Shown here piece after piece: positions 23,317-32,267 of a stretch of 64,000 nucleotides of DNA (its first letter is position 1; every line of letters begins with the position of its first letter). The stretch spans positions 248,001 to 312,000 of the forward strand of contig NZ_CP012117.1 of the NCBI RefSeq assembly GCF_001678905.1, written 5' to 3'. The stretch is from Dermabacter vaginalis. GTDB lineage: Bacteria; Actinomycetota; Actinomycetes; Actinomycetales; Dermabacteraceae. Below the pieces are notes generated by a model that worked only from the letters and a program-made list of their open reading frames with translations, made no database searches and had not been told where the DNA came from. Made by a program: the position numbers and the translations under genes.

Positions 23317-26300
23317 ATGTTTGACGATTCAACGCTTGTGGAGGACCGCATCGAGCGTCTCCACGAGAGGCTGGGCAAGGAGCTCTTCAGGGTTCTCGCG
23401 CCCGTTCACGTCACCGCGTGGAAGGCGCCGGGTGAGCCCGTTGACTTTGCAACGGCAGCGGGCGCGAGCTATACCCCGATTGCCTCGGGGGATCGCTGGG
23501 GGCCGGCGTGGAGCACGTGGTGGTTCAAGCTTTCGGGCACGGTTCCCGCCGAGGCGAAATCTGAGCGCGTGCAGCTGCGCGTGGACCTCGGCTTCGAGGG
23601 GGATTGGGCTGGCAATCAGTCTGAAGGCCTCGCCTACACCACCTCGGGCACGCCGCTCAAGGGCGTCAACCCCATGAATCGCCTCATCCCACTCACGGGC
23701 AAGGGCCTTCCCGAAACGATCGCGAAGGCGGGCGAGAGTCTTCTCGACGAGAACGGGAATGTGGACCTCTTCATCGAGTCCGGCGCCAATCCCAACATGG
23801 GTGACTACATGAACAACCCCACCGATCTCGGGGATCTCTCGACTCGCCCCGATAAACCCGTGTGGACGTTCGGTGGTGCTGACCTCGTGGTGCGCAACGA
23901 GAGCGTGTGGCACCTGTGGCTCGACATCGAGGTGCTCTGGGGCACCCTCAAAGAGCAGCCCAAAGACTCGACTCTTCGCGCGACCCTCCTGCGCACGCTC
24001 GAAGAGGCGGCCGACATCGTCGATGCCGAGGGTATCCACGAGGGTGCCGACGCCGCCCGCGCCCACCTCGCGCCCGTGATCGCGAGTGGTGCCGGAGCCT
24101 CCGCCCAGGTGATGAGCGCCGTGGGACACGCGCATATCGATTCCGCGTGGCTGTGGCCCTTGCGTGAAACGCGCCGCAAGGTCGCACGCACCTTCTCGAA
24201 CGTCCTTGCCCTTGCCGAGGACTACCCAGAATTCACCTTTGCGTGCACGTCGGCGCAACACTACGCATGGCTCAAGAGCGGCGCACCGGCGCTGTTCGAA
24301 CGCGTGAAGGACTCGATCGCGAAGGGTCAATGGCACCCGGCGGGCGGAATGTGGGTCGAATCCGACACCAACCTCCCCGGTGGCGAAGCCCTCGTTCGAC
24401 AGTTCACCGTGGGGCTTAACTGGATGGAGCGCGAGCTCGGAGTTGCCCCCACGTGCACGTGGCTTCCCGACTCCTTCGGGTACACGGGCGCTCTCCCGCA
24501 GATTGCGAGATTGAGTGGCATGACCACGTTCTTCACGCAGAAGCTCAACTGGAGCCAAACGAACACGCTCCCGCACCACACCTTCTGGTGGGAGGGGATC
24601 GACGGCACCCGCATCTTCACGCACTTCCCGCCCGTGGACTGCTACGACTCGATCGTGAGTCCCGAAGAGGTCTACAAGGCCGGACGCAACTTCAAGGAGA
24701 AGGGGCGCGCGAAGCGTTCACTCCTCCCATACGGCTACGGCGATGGTGGCGGCGGTCCCGTCGCGGAGATGGTCGAGCGCGCACGGCGTTTCGCCGATAT
24801 GGAAGGGGCGCCGCGCCTCGAGTTCGATTCGCCCGACGGCTTCTTCGACAAGGCGCGCGAAGAGTACCCGAACGCTCCCGTGTGGAGTGGCGAAATGTAC
24901 CTCGAGTTCCATCGCGGCGTGTACACGTCGAGCGCCGAGCTCAAGCGCGGCAATCGCGAAGTTGAAGCGAAGCTCGCCGTTCTCGAATGGCTCGGAGCCC
25001 TCGCGACCGAGCGCGGAATCGACTACCCGCTCGACGAGGTCGAAGAGCTGTGGCAGCGCGCCCTCCTTCTCCAGTTCCACGACATTCTGCCCGGCTCGTC
25101 GATCCACTGGGTCAACCGTGAGGCACGCGCCGAGTACGAGGCGCTGCGCACCGACATCGAACGCCTCATCGACTCGCTCTTCACCTCCCTCGCAGGTGAG
25201 CACAAGAGTCAGGTCGAGGTGCGCGAGGGCGGCCACGGTCAGGCCGCGGGGCTCGCGGGCTCCGAACCCACCGTTCTCAATCCCTCGCCCGTGGTTCGCC
25301 GCGAGGTGTGGGAGCATTCCGACGGTTGCTCCCTCATCGAGGTTGCTCCATTTTCCGCTGCACCTCTCTCCTCGGTTGAGGTGGAGCCGGAGAACCCCGT
25401 GACGTGTGAAAAGCGCGAAGGTGGCACCGTGCTCAACAACGGCCTCGTGGAGGTTGTGATTGACGCAAACGGTCTCGTGTCGTCCCTTCGCGACCTCGAG
25501 GTAGGCGGCCGGGAGTTGCTTGCTCCGGAAGCGAAGGCGAACGCGCTCAGTATCCACCCGGACTTCCCGAGCTGCTTCGATGCGTGGGAGCTCCAGCACC
25601 AGTACAAGCGAAGCGAGACCGTGCTGAGCGAGGCACTCGAGGTGAAGGTCGTACGCGACACGCCTTGCACGTCATGCGTCGAGGTGCGCCGCGCGCACGG
25701 TGATTCTACGTTCACGCAGCGGATCACTCTCGAGGCCGATTCGCGCGCGGTCGATTTCGAGGTGCACGTCGATTGGCGCGAGAAGCATCGCGTTCTCCGC
25801 GTGGGCTTCCCGCTTGCGCTCAATGCCCGCACGGATCGTTCGGAGATCCAGTTCGGGCATATCGATCGTGCAATTGCGAAGAACACGTCGTGGCAGGAGG
25901 CGCAGTTCGAGGTGAGCGGTCACCGCTGGGCGCTCCTCGAGGAGCCCGGCTACGCGGTCGCATTCGCGAACTCGCAGACCTACGGTCATGACGTGCGCGT
26001 ACTCGATGCACCCGGCAATGAGAGGCGCGGCGGCGTGGCGTTCGGCTACACGCTCTTGCGCTCCGCTACGGCGCCCGATCCCGAGGTCGATCTCGGTGAA
26101 CATACGCTTCGCTACAGCCTTGTGTGCGACGCGGGCCTCGAAGAAGCACATGCGGCCGGGCTTCGTCTCACGCAGCCGCTTCGCGAAGCAACGCCCGGTT
26201 TCGAAGTCTCCCCCGTCGCAAGCATCGACCTCCACGAGGGCGACACGCTCGCCTTCATTGACGCCGTGAAGCCCGCCGACGATGGCTCGGGGGACCTCAT

Positions 26301-26508
26301 CGTGCGCCTGCACGAAGCCGAGGGACGCACGGGCAAAGCCCACGTGCGCTTCGCCACCGCACCACGCGAGGTTCATGCAACGAACCTCCGCGAAACCGAC
26401 ACACCTGAGGCCGCGCCAGGCCTCACAGCATGCAGCGAGGATTCCTCGCTCTACGAAGTATCGATGCACGAATTCCAGATTGTGACCTTGAGGGTGGCAC
26501 ACGCATGA
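23317..26508 (+). CDS. GH38 alpha-mannosidase (copy 2)
   Basis: A 1063-residue cytoplasmic alpha-mannosidase, no signal peptide, with GGAGGGTGG before the ATG. Zinc site GHAHIDSAWLWP (His273, Asp275); likely nucleophile Asp350 in WVESDTNLPGGEALVRQF; then TWLPDSFGYTGALPQI. The C-terminal beta domain carries FGHIDRA and TYGHDVR. It is homologous to copy 1 but differs in the N-terminal accessory region and throughout the C-terminus, so the two probably cleave different linkages. It opens a four-gene operon whose members all overlap by four bases, its TGA overlapping the ATG of the phosphatase-superfamily gene. Confidence 0.93.
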   Translation: MFDDSTLVEDRIERLHERLGKELFRVLAPVHVTAWKAPGEPVDFATAAGASYTPIASGDRWGPAWSTWWFKLSGTVPAEAKSERVQLRVDLGFEGDWAGNQSEGLAYTTSGTPLKGVNPMNRLIPLTGKGLPETIAKAGESLLDENGNVDLFIESGANPNMGDYMNNPTDLGDLSTRPDKPVWTFGGADLVVRNESVWHLWLDIEVLWGTLKEQPKDSTLRATLLRTLEEAADIVDAEGIHEGADAARAHLAPVIASGAGASAQVMSAVGHAHIDSAWLWPLRETRRKVARTFSNVLALAEDYPEFTFACTSAQHYAWLKSGAPALFERVKDSIAKGQWHPAGGMWVESDTNLPGGEALVRQFTVGLNWMERELGVAPTCTWLPDSFGYTGALPQIARLSGMTTFFTQKLNWSQTNTLPHHTFWWEGIDGTRIFTHFPPVDCYDSIVSPEEVYKAGRNFKEKGRAKRSLLPYGYGDGGGGPVAEMVERARRFADMEGAPRLEFDSPDGFFDKAREEYPNAPVWSGEMYLEFHRGVYTSSAELKRGNREVEAKLAVLEWLGALATERGIDYPLDEVEELWQRALLLQFHDILPGSSIHWVNREARAEYEALRTDIERLIDSLFTSLAGEHKSQVEVREGGHGQAAGLAGSEPTVLNPSPVVRREVWEHSDGCSLIEVAPFSAAPLSSVEVEPENPVTCEKREGGTVLNNGLVEVVIDANGLVSSLRDLEVGGRELLAPEAKANALSIHPDFPSCFDAWELQHQYKRSETVLSEALEVKVVRDTPCTSCVEVRRAHGDSTFTQRITLEADSRAVDFEVHVDWREKHRVLRVGFPLALNARTDRSEIQFGHIDRAIAKNTSWQEAQFEVSGHRWALLEEPGYAVAFANSQTYGHDVRVLDAPGNERRGGVAFGYTLLRSATAPDPEVDLGEHTLRYSLVCDAGLEEAHAAGLRLTQPLREATPGFEVSPVASIDLHEGDTLAFIDAVKPADDGSGDLIVRLHEAEGRTGKAHVRFATAPREVHATNLRETDTPEAAPGLTACSEDSSLYEVSMHEFQIVTLRVAHA

Positions 26509-27560
26509 AACTCCTGCTTATTTGCCTCGATGGTGTGAGGGCCGATGTGGCCCTTCCCGAATTCGTGGCGGCCGATCCGCACTTCGCGAAGCCCGATCAT
26601 GACGCGGATCCCCGATTCCGTGCCGTGAACGATGCGGGTGAGCCTGCCGTCGGACCCCACGACCCCCCGCTCGACCGCACCCTTCCCCTTGATGAGGCCC
26701 CGAAGAACCTCGCGCCCACGCTCGCGCGCCTCGCGCGCGGCGACGACCACTCGGGCGGGCGCATCACGCCCATGTGGATGACCCCGCCCACGGATTCCGC
26801 GCCGGGGTGGTCGTCGATCCTCACGGGTTCCACTCACGAGGAATGCAACGTGTGGTGGAACGAGTTCGTGGGGCATGACCTCGCGCGCCATCCCGACATC
26901 CTCTCGCGCGTGTACTTTGCGAACCCTGCCGCACGCACGCTCGCTGCGGCTACGTGGGAGGCATTTTGCGCCCCTCACGGGCTTGGGCCGCTTCTTCAGC
27001 ACCGCATGGACCAACAGCGCACCGGCCAGCACCAGACGTTCCACCCCGACCTCAACGACGGTCTGGACAGCGCAGACGATGACGTTGCGCACTGGGCGAC
27101 GTGGAAGCTTCTCCACGAAGGTCCCGATGCGGCCGTCGTGTATTTCGAGGGCGTCGACGGTGCGGGCCACGCGCACGGTGCCGAGTCGGAACAGTATCGA
27201 GACGCGATCCGCCACGTCGATGAACTCACACGCCACCTCGTCAAAGCCGTGGCTGAGCGCCACGAGCAGCTCGGCGAGGACTGGCTCGTGGCCGTCACGA
27301 CCGACCACGGCCACAAACCCGAAGGCGGCCACGGTGAGGATGAAGTGGAAGTGCGCCGTAGCTTCCTCATCACGCACCGCTTCGGCGCGCCCCTGCCCGC
27401 TGTTCTCACCTCGCGCGACGTGCTCCATAGCGAGCAGGTCATGTGGGATCTCCTCGATGCCATGGGCGTGAGCCAGGGCAGCTACGACTCCGAAAACGTG
27501 GGGGTGCTCCGCGACATCGAGCAGGTGGGCCCCACGCGCAACCTCGCCTTCGAGTGGTGA
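26505..27560 (+). CDS. Alkaline-phosphatase-superfamily phosphodiesterase/phosphatase, function unknown
   Basis: A 351-residue cytoplasmic protein starting at the ATG that overlaps the GH38 stop. It has the metal-site layout of the type I phosphodiesterase/nucleotide pyrophosphatase and sulfatase-fold superfamily: CLDGVRAD near the N-terminus (Asp9), a candidate Ser nucleophile in APGWSSILTGST (about residues 106-117), GVDGAGHAHG in the middle, and TTDHGHKPEGGHGEDE around residue 267. Phosphate-type hydrolysis at a two-metal centre is therefore expected. Its substrate is unknown; strict coupling to GH38, HAD and GH20 genes suggests action on a phosphorylated or phosphodiester-decorated glycan or sugar intermediate, which is inference. 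A sulfatase role is less likely because the C-x-P-x-R sulfatase motif is absent. Confidence 0.8.
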   Translation: MKLLLICLDGVRADVALPEFVAADPHFAKPDHDADPRFRAVNDAGEPAVGPHDPPLDRTLPLDEAPKNLAPTLARLARGDDHSGGRITPMWMTPPTDSAPGWSSILTGSTHEECNVWWNEFVGHDLARHPDILSRVYFANPAARTLAAATWEAFCAPHGLGPLLQHRMDQQRTGQHQTFHPDLNDGLDSADDDVAHWATWKLLHEGPDAAVVYFEGVDGAGHAHGAESEQYRDAIRHVDELTRHLVKAVAERHEQLGEDWLVAVTTDHGHKPEGGHGEDEVEVRRSFLITHRFGAPLPAVLTSRDVLHSEQVMWDLLDAMGVSQGSYDSENVGVLRDIEQVGPTRNLAFEW

Positions 27561-28231
27561 AAGCGACCGTGGTGGAGGCACTTCCGGGCAAGGTTGCCGG
27601 CGTCATTTTCGACATGGACGACACGCTTTTTGATTCCGAAAAAGCGTGGCACGAGGCGGCCGCGGCTCTCTGGCGCGAGGCCGGTGGGGTTTTCCGCGGC
27701 CACGATGATCGCGGCGGCACCGTCGAGGATGTCGCCAATGACTACCTCGACGAATTCGGGTTCGAGGGCGCGCGCGAGGACCGGATGGCGGAGGTGTGCG
27801 CTCGGATCGAGGCCTCGATCCGCGAGCGGCTTCGAACCGACCTCGAGCCCATGCCCGGCGCCGATGCACTAACGTCGCGTCTTGCGCGGGTCATGCCCAT
27901 CGCGATCGGCTCCAACTCACCTCAGGCCATCGTCGAGCAGTGCGTGCATGCGGTTGGCTGGCAAGACCGTTTCAAAGCTGCTCTCGGTGTCAATGAGGGC
28001 ATGAACCCGAAGCCGGCCCCCGACCTCTACGTCGAAGCTGCAAGGCGTCTCGGCGTCGATCCACGCGACTGCGTCATCTTTGAGGACTCGCCCACGGGTG
28101 CCCGTGCCGCGGTCGCCGCGGGCGCCTTTGTCGTGACGATTGGCGAGGCTGCGCGCGGAATTGGCTCAGCGGCGGTCGATACGCTTGAACACGACCTGAT
28201 CACCTCGTGGACACCGGAGAAGCTGACATGA
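27557..28231 (+). CDS. HAD-superfamily hydrolase, beta-phosphoglucomutase/phosphatase-like
   Basis: A 224-residue protein starting at the GTG that overlaps the previous stop (GTGA). Motif I is FDMDDTLFDSE (nucleophile Asp followed by the acid/base Asp two residues on), motif II the Ser in GSNSP, motif III the Lys in NPKPAPD, and motif IV EDSPTGARAAVAAG. The helical cap inserted between motifs I and II is the beta-PGM/phosphatase type. It may dephosphorylate or isomerise a sugar phosphate formed after glycan breakdown, but nothing in the sequence fixes the substrate. It is third in the GH38 operon, with its own stop overlapping the GH20 start. Confidence 0.85.
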   Translation: MKATVVEALPGKVAGVIFDMDDTLFDSEKAWHEAAAALWREAGGVFRGHDDRGGTVEDVANDYLDEFGFEGAREDRMAEVCARIEASIRERLRTDLEPMPGADALTSRLARVMPIAIGSNSPQAIVEQCVHAVGWQDRFKAALGVNEGMNPKPAPDLYVEAARRLGVDPRDCVIFEDSPTGARAAVAAGAFVVTIGEAARGIGSAAVDTLEHDLITSWTPEKLT

Positions 28232-29751
28232 GAACACTCATCCCCGAACCGACCACCGTGCGCGAAATGGGCGGCGAGTTTGCCCTTCCTTCGCCCCTCC
28301 CGATCGCGGGTGGTGGGAACGCCGCGGCGTACCTTGCCGAGCGCCTTGGTCGTGCCGCGGGCGTGCGCGTGAGCGAAGGTTCTGGAGGCATCGAGTTTGC
28401 CCACGATCCCTCGCTCGGCGAAGAGGCTTACCGCATGCGTGTGAGCACCGAGGGCATCCGCATCGAAAGCGCCGACGAGCGAGGTGCCGGATGGGCGGTG
28501 CAGACCCTGCTTCAGCTTCTGCCTCCAGCGATTTATTCGGCCGGACCCATGGAACCCACGTCGTTGGTGGTGCCGTGTGTCGAGATCGAGGATGCCCCGC
28601 GCTACCACTGGCGTGGCTCCCACATCGACGTGGCCCGCAACTTCCTTCCGCTCGAGGGCCTCTACAGGCACCTCGAGATGATGGCGATGCACAAGCTCAA
28701 CGTTGTGCATCTCCACCTCACCGACGACCAGGGTTGGCGAATCCCCATCGAGGGCTTCCCGAAGCTCATCGAGAAGGGATCCACGCGCCCCGGGACCCTC
28801 GCGGGGCATCAGCCGCCTCCCGACGAAAACGACTGCGACGATGTTGCCGAGCATGACGGCATCGAATGCGGCGGTTACTACACGCGCGAGGAGATCACCG
28901 CTCTGGTGGAACGCGCGGGGATGCTCGGCATCCAGGTGGTCCCCGAGATCGACATGCCCGGTCACATGGAATCGGTCGTCGCTGCCTACCCCGAGCTCGG
29001 CTGCGTGCCGATCGAGCATCCGCGCACGTGCTGGGGCATCTCCGAGCACGTCCTCGCTCTCACTGACGAAGCCGTCGAGTTCTGCCGCGCCGTGCTCACG
29101 GATGTCGCCACCCTTTTCCCGGGCTCGCCGATCCACGTCGGTGGCGACGAATGCCCGGGCAAGGAATGGGTCGAACATGAGGCTTCGCGCGCAACAATGG
29201 AGCGCATTGGCGCTACGACCCCCGCCGAGGCGCAGGCCTGGTTCGAGAATGAAATTTGTACTCACGTTCTCGACATGGACCGCCGCGTGATCGCGTGGGA
29301 CGAAGTTCTTGAGGGTGGCGTCCCGCAGGGAACGACCGTCATGGTGTGGCGAAAGTCCGAGGCGGTCGAAGAGGCACTGCGCGCGGGTCACGATGCGATC
29401 GCCGCCCCGACCGAATTCACCTATTTCGACTACCGCCAGCATGCGGGCGAGGATCATCCGCTCACGATCGGTGGGAACCTCCCGCTCAGCAAGGTCGCGG
29501 GCCTCAGCGACCTCCTCGATGCCGTGGGTGGCGAGGGTGAGGGGGCCTTGCTCGGCGCACAGTTCCAGCTGTGGAGCGAATACGTGCACGATTGGGCGAA
29601 GGCCGAATACCTGCTGTGGCCGCGCGGGTGTTCCGTTGCGCAGCAGCTGTGGTCCGGCTCGGCCGGCAACGCTCGCGAGCTCGCGACCATGGAGGAGCAT
29701 CTTTCGCGCCTCACGGCACGCGGCCTCAACTGGTGCCGCACGGCTGAATAG
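28228..29751 (+). CDS. GH20 beta-N-acetylhexosaminidase
   Basis: A 507-residue cytoplasmic exo-enzyme that removes terminal beta-linked GlcNAc or GalNAc by substrate-assisted catalysis. Start: the ATG overlapping the HAD stop (ATGA); the small upstream extension is not needed. An N-terminal GH20b-type domain (to about residue 125) precedes the barrel, which begins YHWRGSHIDVARNF. It carries HLHLTDDQGWRIPI, EIDMPGHMES and the catalytic pair Asp307-Glu308 in HVGGDECPG. Absence of a signal peptide means it works on imported sugars, such as GlcNAc-terminated antennae or chitobiose. It ends the operon GH38-phosphatase-HAD-GH20. Confidence 0.94.
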   Translation: MRTLIPEPTTVREMGGEFALPSPLPIAGGGNAAAYLAERLGRAAGVRVSEGSGGIEFAHDPSLGEEAYRMRVSTEGIRIESADERGAGWAVQTLLQLLPPAIYSAGPMEPTSLVVPCVEIEDAPRYHWRGSHIDVARNFLPLEGLYRHLEMMAMHKLNVVHLHLTDDQGWRIPIEGFPKLIEKGSTRPGTLAGHQPPPDENDCDDVAEHDGIECGGYYTREEITALVERAGMLGIQVVPEIDMPGHMESVVAAYPELGCVPIEHPRTCWGISEHVLALTDEAVEFCRAVLTDVATLFPGSPIHVGGDECPGKEWVEHEASRATMERIGATTPAEAQAWFENEICTHVLDMDRRVIAWDEVLEGGVPQGTTVMVWRKSEAVEEALRAGHDAIAAPTEFTYFDYRQHAGEDHPLTIGGNLPLSKVAGLSDLLDAVGGEGEGALLGAQFQLWSEYVHDWAKAEYLLWPRGCSVAQQLWSGSAGNARELATMEEHLSRLTARGLNWCRTAE

Positions 29752-29760
29752 CCTTTGATC

Positions 29761-29776
29761 GGCTCAGCCGTGAGCC
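29761..29776 (+). terminator. Possible weak hairpin after GH20
   Basis: GGCTCA-GCCG-TGAGCC forms a six-base stem with a four-base loop nine bases after the GH20 stop. There is no T-run, so it is a poor intrinsic terminator. Confidence 0.3.
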
Positions 29777-29798
29777 GCTCATGAGAGTGCTGTGTTGC

Positions 29799-29804
29799 TA
29801 CTGT
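29799..29804 (+). promoter_or_regulatory. Putative -10 element of leaderless dtxR-family gene
   Basis: TACTGT followed by six bases and the GTG at 29811. This supports GTG 29811 rather than the upstream ATG at 29781 as start. Confidence 0.45.
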
Positions 29805-29810
29805 GGTGGC

Positions 29811-30488
29811 GTGTCAGTAGAGAAGCTCTCCGGTAGCGTGCAGGATTACCTCAAGGCTGTGTGGGTTCTAGGCGAATGGTCGAACGAACCCGTGACGACC
29901 TCGAAGATTGCCGCGCGCGTGGGAGTTCGACCGGCAACGGCATCAGAGACCATTAAGAAACTGGCCGCACAGGCGCTCGTGGAGCATTCACCTTACGGGG
30001 CAATCACGCTCACGGAAGAAGGACGCTGCCTCGCCCTCGCTATGGTGCGCCGACATAGACTCATCGAGACCTTCCTTGTTGAAAAGCTTGGCTACGGGTG
30101 GGAGGAGGTGCATGCCGAAGCAGAAGTGCTTGAGCATGCGGTTTCCGACCTCATGGTGGAGAGAATCGACGCCGCTCTGGCGCACCCCACGCGAGACCCG
30201 CACGGTGATCCGATTCCAGGGCCCGACGGAAAACTTGAAACGATCCCCGCGTTCCAGCTCACAAAACTTGCGGCTGGGGAGTCGGCACGGGTGGAGCGAG
30301 TGTCGGATGCTGATCCAGCGCTTTTGCAGTTCCTCGCGGGGAAAGGGCTCACCTTTGGGTCGATCGTGCGTGCGCGCGAATCGGAGCCTTTCTCCGAGAC
30401 GCTCGACCTTGAGGTCGACGGCGTGAAGGGGATAGCGACGCTCGGCAAGACTGCGACCGACGCTGTGTGGGTCACTGTTCTCGAATAG
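29811..30488 (+). CDS. DtxR/MntR-family metal-dependent regulator
   Basis: A 225-residue repressor. The N-terminal winged helix (SVQDYLKAVWVLGEW... ATASETIKKLAAQALVEHSPYGAITLTEEG) is followed by the dimerisation/metal-binding domain (RRHRLIETFLVEKLGYGWEEVHAEAEVLEHAVSD, with the His/Glu/Cys-type ligand positions) and a C-terminal SH3-like domain, giving full DtxR-type length. I start it at GTG 29811 because of the leaderless promoter pattern; ATG 29781 would add ten Cys-rich residues. It converges on, and overlaps by 17 bases, the last gene of a Mn/Zn ABC operon. A DtxR-type inverted repeat sits before that operon, so it very likely represses metal uptake when metal is plentiful. Confidence 0.9.
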   Translation: MSVEKLSGSVQDYLKAVWVLGEWSNEPVTTSKIAARVGVRPATASETIKKLAAQALVEHSPYGAITLTEEGRCLALAMVRRHRLIETFLVEKLGYGWEEVHAEAEVLEHAVSDLMVERIDAALAHPTRDPHGDPIPGPDGKLETIPAFQLTKLAAGESARVERVSDADPALLQFLAGKGLTFGSIVRARESEPFSETLDLEVDGVKGIATLGKTATDAVWVTVLE

Positions 30489-31338
30489 GAGGGCGACCCC
30501 GAGAAAGCGCCTTTCGGACGGCGAGTACGCAGAAAAAGATGAGGCCATAGACCACTGCCATGCCCGCACTCGTCGCCGCGCCGAGAACGTAGGCGAGCCA
30601 AAAACCCACAAGTGTGCCGAGCGTTGCGACGAGAGCGCTTCCGATGATCATTTCTCGAATGCTTCTGCACCACAGCCTCGCGGTCGCCGCGGGAACCACG
30701 ACGAGGGCAAGCACGAGGACGGCTCCAGCTGCGTGGAAAGCGGCCGTCACGGTGAGCGATGTGAGAAACATGAAGACCACATTGATGGCTCCCGTGCGCA
30801 CGCCGATTGATTGGGCGAATGCTGGATCGTAGGTCGTGACGGTCAATCGTGGGAACAACGCGGCGATTACGCCGATGTTAAGGGCGAGAACCGCGAGCAT
30901 GACGTAGAGGTATTGCGGTCCAACGTCGATGCCGCCGATAGTGAGAGGGGTCCACGCGGCGAGATTGACATCGCCCACTAGAACCGCGTGCTCGTCAAGG
31001 TGGACATTGCCGAAATCGATCGAGATGAGAAGAACGCCGGCGCTGAAAAGAGCGGGAAACACAAGGCCCTGCGACGCATCTCCCGCGAGCAAACGCGTGC
31101 GTGAGAGTGCTTCGCTTCCGAGCACGACGAGGAGCCCCGCGCCTGCGGCGCCGACGATGAGCAGGGGAGAGGTAAGAGAGTGCGTCAGCGCATAGCCGAT
31201 CACGACTCCTGGAAGAACCGCATGGCTCATACCATCGACCATCATCGAACTCTTGCGAAGTACGACGAAAACTCCGGGAAGGGCAGTAGCGAGTGCCGTC
31301 GTGACAGCTAGGGCACACGTACCAAGGATGAAGTTCAC
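30472..31338 (-). CDS. Mn/Zn ABC transporter permease (ABC-3 family), second subunit
   Basis: A 288-residue membrane protein of the ABC-3 family used for manganese, zinc or iron. It begins at GTG 31336-31338, with GGGAGGAAAC upstream and a four-base overlap with the preceding permease; the longer open frame runs through that gene. It shows about eight helices and the family segment LRKSSMMVDGMSHAVLPGVVIGY near the N-terminus. It lies last in the operon SBP-ATPase-permease-permease and ends head-on against the DtxR-family regulator. Two permeases in one operon suggest a heterodimeric channel, as in TroCD-type systems. Confidence 0.9.
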   Translation of the reverse strand: MNFILGTCALAVTTALATALPGVFVVLRKSSMMVDGMSHAVLPGVVIGYALTHSLTSPLLIVGAAGAGLLVVLGSEALSRTRLLAGDASQGLVFPALFSAGVLLISIDFGNVHLDEHAVLVGDVNLAAWTPLTIGGIDVGPQYLYVMLAVLALNIGVIAALFPRLTVTTYDPAFAQSIGVRTGAINVVFMFLTSLTVTAAFHAAGAVLVLALVVVPAATARLWCRSIREMIIGSALVATLGTLVGFWLAYVLGAATSAGMAVVYGLIFFCVLAVRKALSRGRPPIREQ

Positions 31339-32267
31339 CGTTTCCTCCCTTGCCCGGGCGACGATCGAAAAGTGCGGCGCGTCGTCGAAGACGCGACCAT
31401 GCGCGCAAGGATTCCACGTCGAGGGGCGCACAAGAGTGACACGACGAGAGCCCCGACGAGCACGAGAACGGTCACGGGTCCGCTCGGCAGTTCCCCGAGC
31501 GCGACAGATGCATAGGCGCCGAGGCTGCTTGCGCCCGCACCAACGAGAGCGGAGCAAAGTGTCATGGAGGAAAGCTCGCGCGTCCACTGGCGTGCGACCG
31601 CCGGAGGGGTCACAACGAAAGCCACCATGAGCACGAGCCCGACGGCTTTTACCCCCGCGACCGTGGCGATCGCGAGCATGGCGAACATGGCCGCATCGAT
31701 CGCCTTGCCGTTCAGTCCGAGTACCGTGCAAAACTCCGGATCGAACGCGCGCAGCGAAAACTCTTTCCACAGGGCGAGCGTCACGAGGATTGCGCACCCG
31801 CCGACTACCGCGCTCGAGGTGATGTCGGCTTTCGTGAGCGTTGAGGCGTTACCGAAAAGAAACACACCGATCCCACCCTTACCGGGGAGGGAACTTTTAC
31901 TGATGAACTGAAGGAGCAGCATACCGGTTCCGAAAAAGAGCGAGAGCGTCGTGGCCATCGCGGCATCGATCGTGAGCGGTGTGCGAGACGCAACGATGTT
32001 CGCGACGAGATGCGCTGCCGTTCCGGTGACCGCCGCTCCTATGACGAGTAGAAGTGGCGAATGTATGAAGGCGCCCGGACCAAGCGTTGAAAAAAGGAAG
32101 GCGAGGAGAACCCCGGGGAGGGCTGAATGCGAGATGACGTCGCTCGCAAGCGACTGGTGGCGCACATAGGCGAAGCAGCCGAGCGCCCCAGCGATAGCCC
32201 CGATGAGGCTCGTCCCCACAAGGACGCTGCGGTAGGTGTAGACCGAAAGAAAATCGACGATGCTCAC
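31335..32267 (-). CDS. Mn/Zn ABC transporter permease (ABC-3 family), first subunit
   Basis: A 310-residue membrane protein with about eight helices and the ABC-3 signature region YVRHQSLASDVISHSALPGVLLAF near residues 35-60. Start: GTG 32265-32267 overlapping the stop of the ATPase gene (GTGA); the track-length extension runs through that gene. The C-terminal 30 residues are Arg-rich and probably cytoplasmic. It pairs with the next gene to form the metal channel. Confidence 0.9.
   Translation of the reverse strand: MSIVDFLSVYTYRSVLVGTSLIGAIAGALGCFAYVRHQSLASDVISHSALPGVLLAFLFSTLGPGAFIHSPLLLVIGAAVTGTAAHLVANIVASRTPLTIDAAMATTLSLFFGTGMLLLQFISKSSLPGKGGIGVFLFGNASTLTKADITSSAVVGGCAILVTLALWKEFSLRAFDPEFCTVLGLNGKAIDAAMFAMLAIATVAGVKAVGLVLMVAFVVTPPAVARQWTRELSSMTLCSALVGAGASSLGAYASVALGELPSGPVTVLVLVGALVVSLLCAPRRGILARMVASSTTRRTFRSSPGQGRKR

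Noticed and set aside
26505-27560. Sulfatase
   Set aside because: The metal motifs fit the wider alkaline-phosphatase superfamily, but the formylglycine site motif C-x-P-x-R is absent; a Ser stands near the expected nucleophile place.
28027-29700. 557-codon minus-strand frame opposite GH20
   Set aside because: The plus strand encodes an unmistakable GH20 enzyme with catalytic Asp-Glu; the antisense product has no family features.
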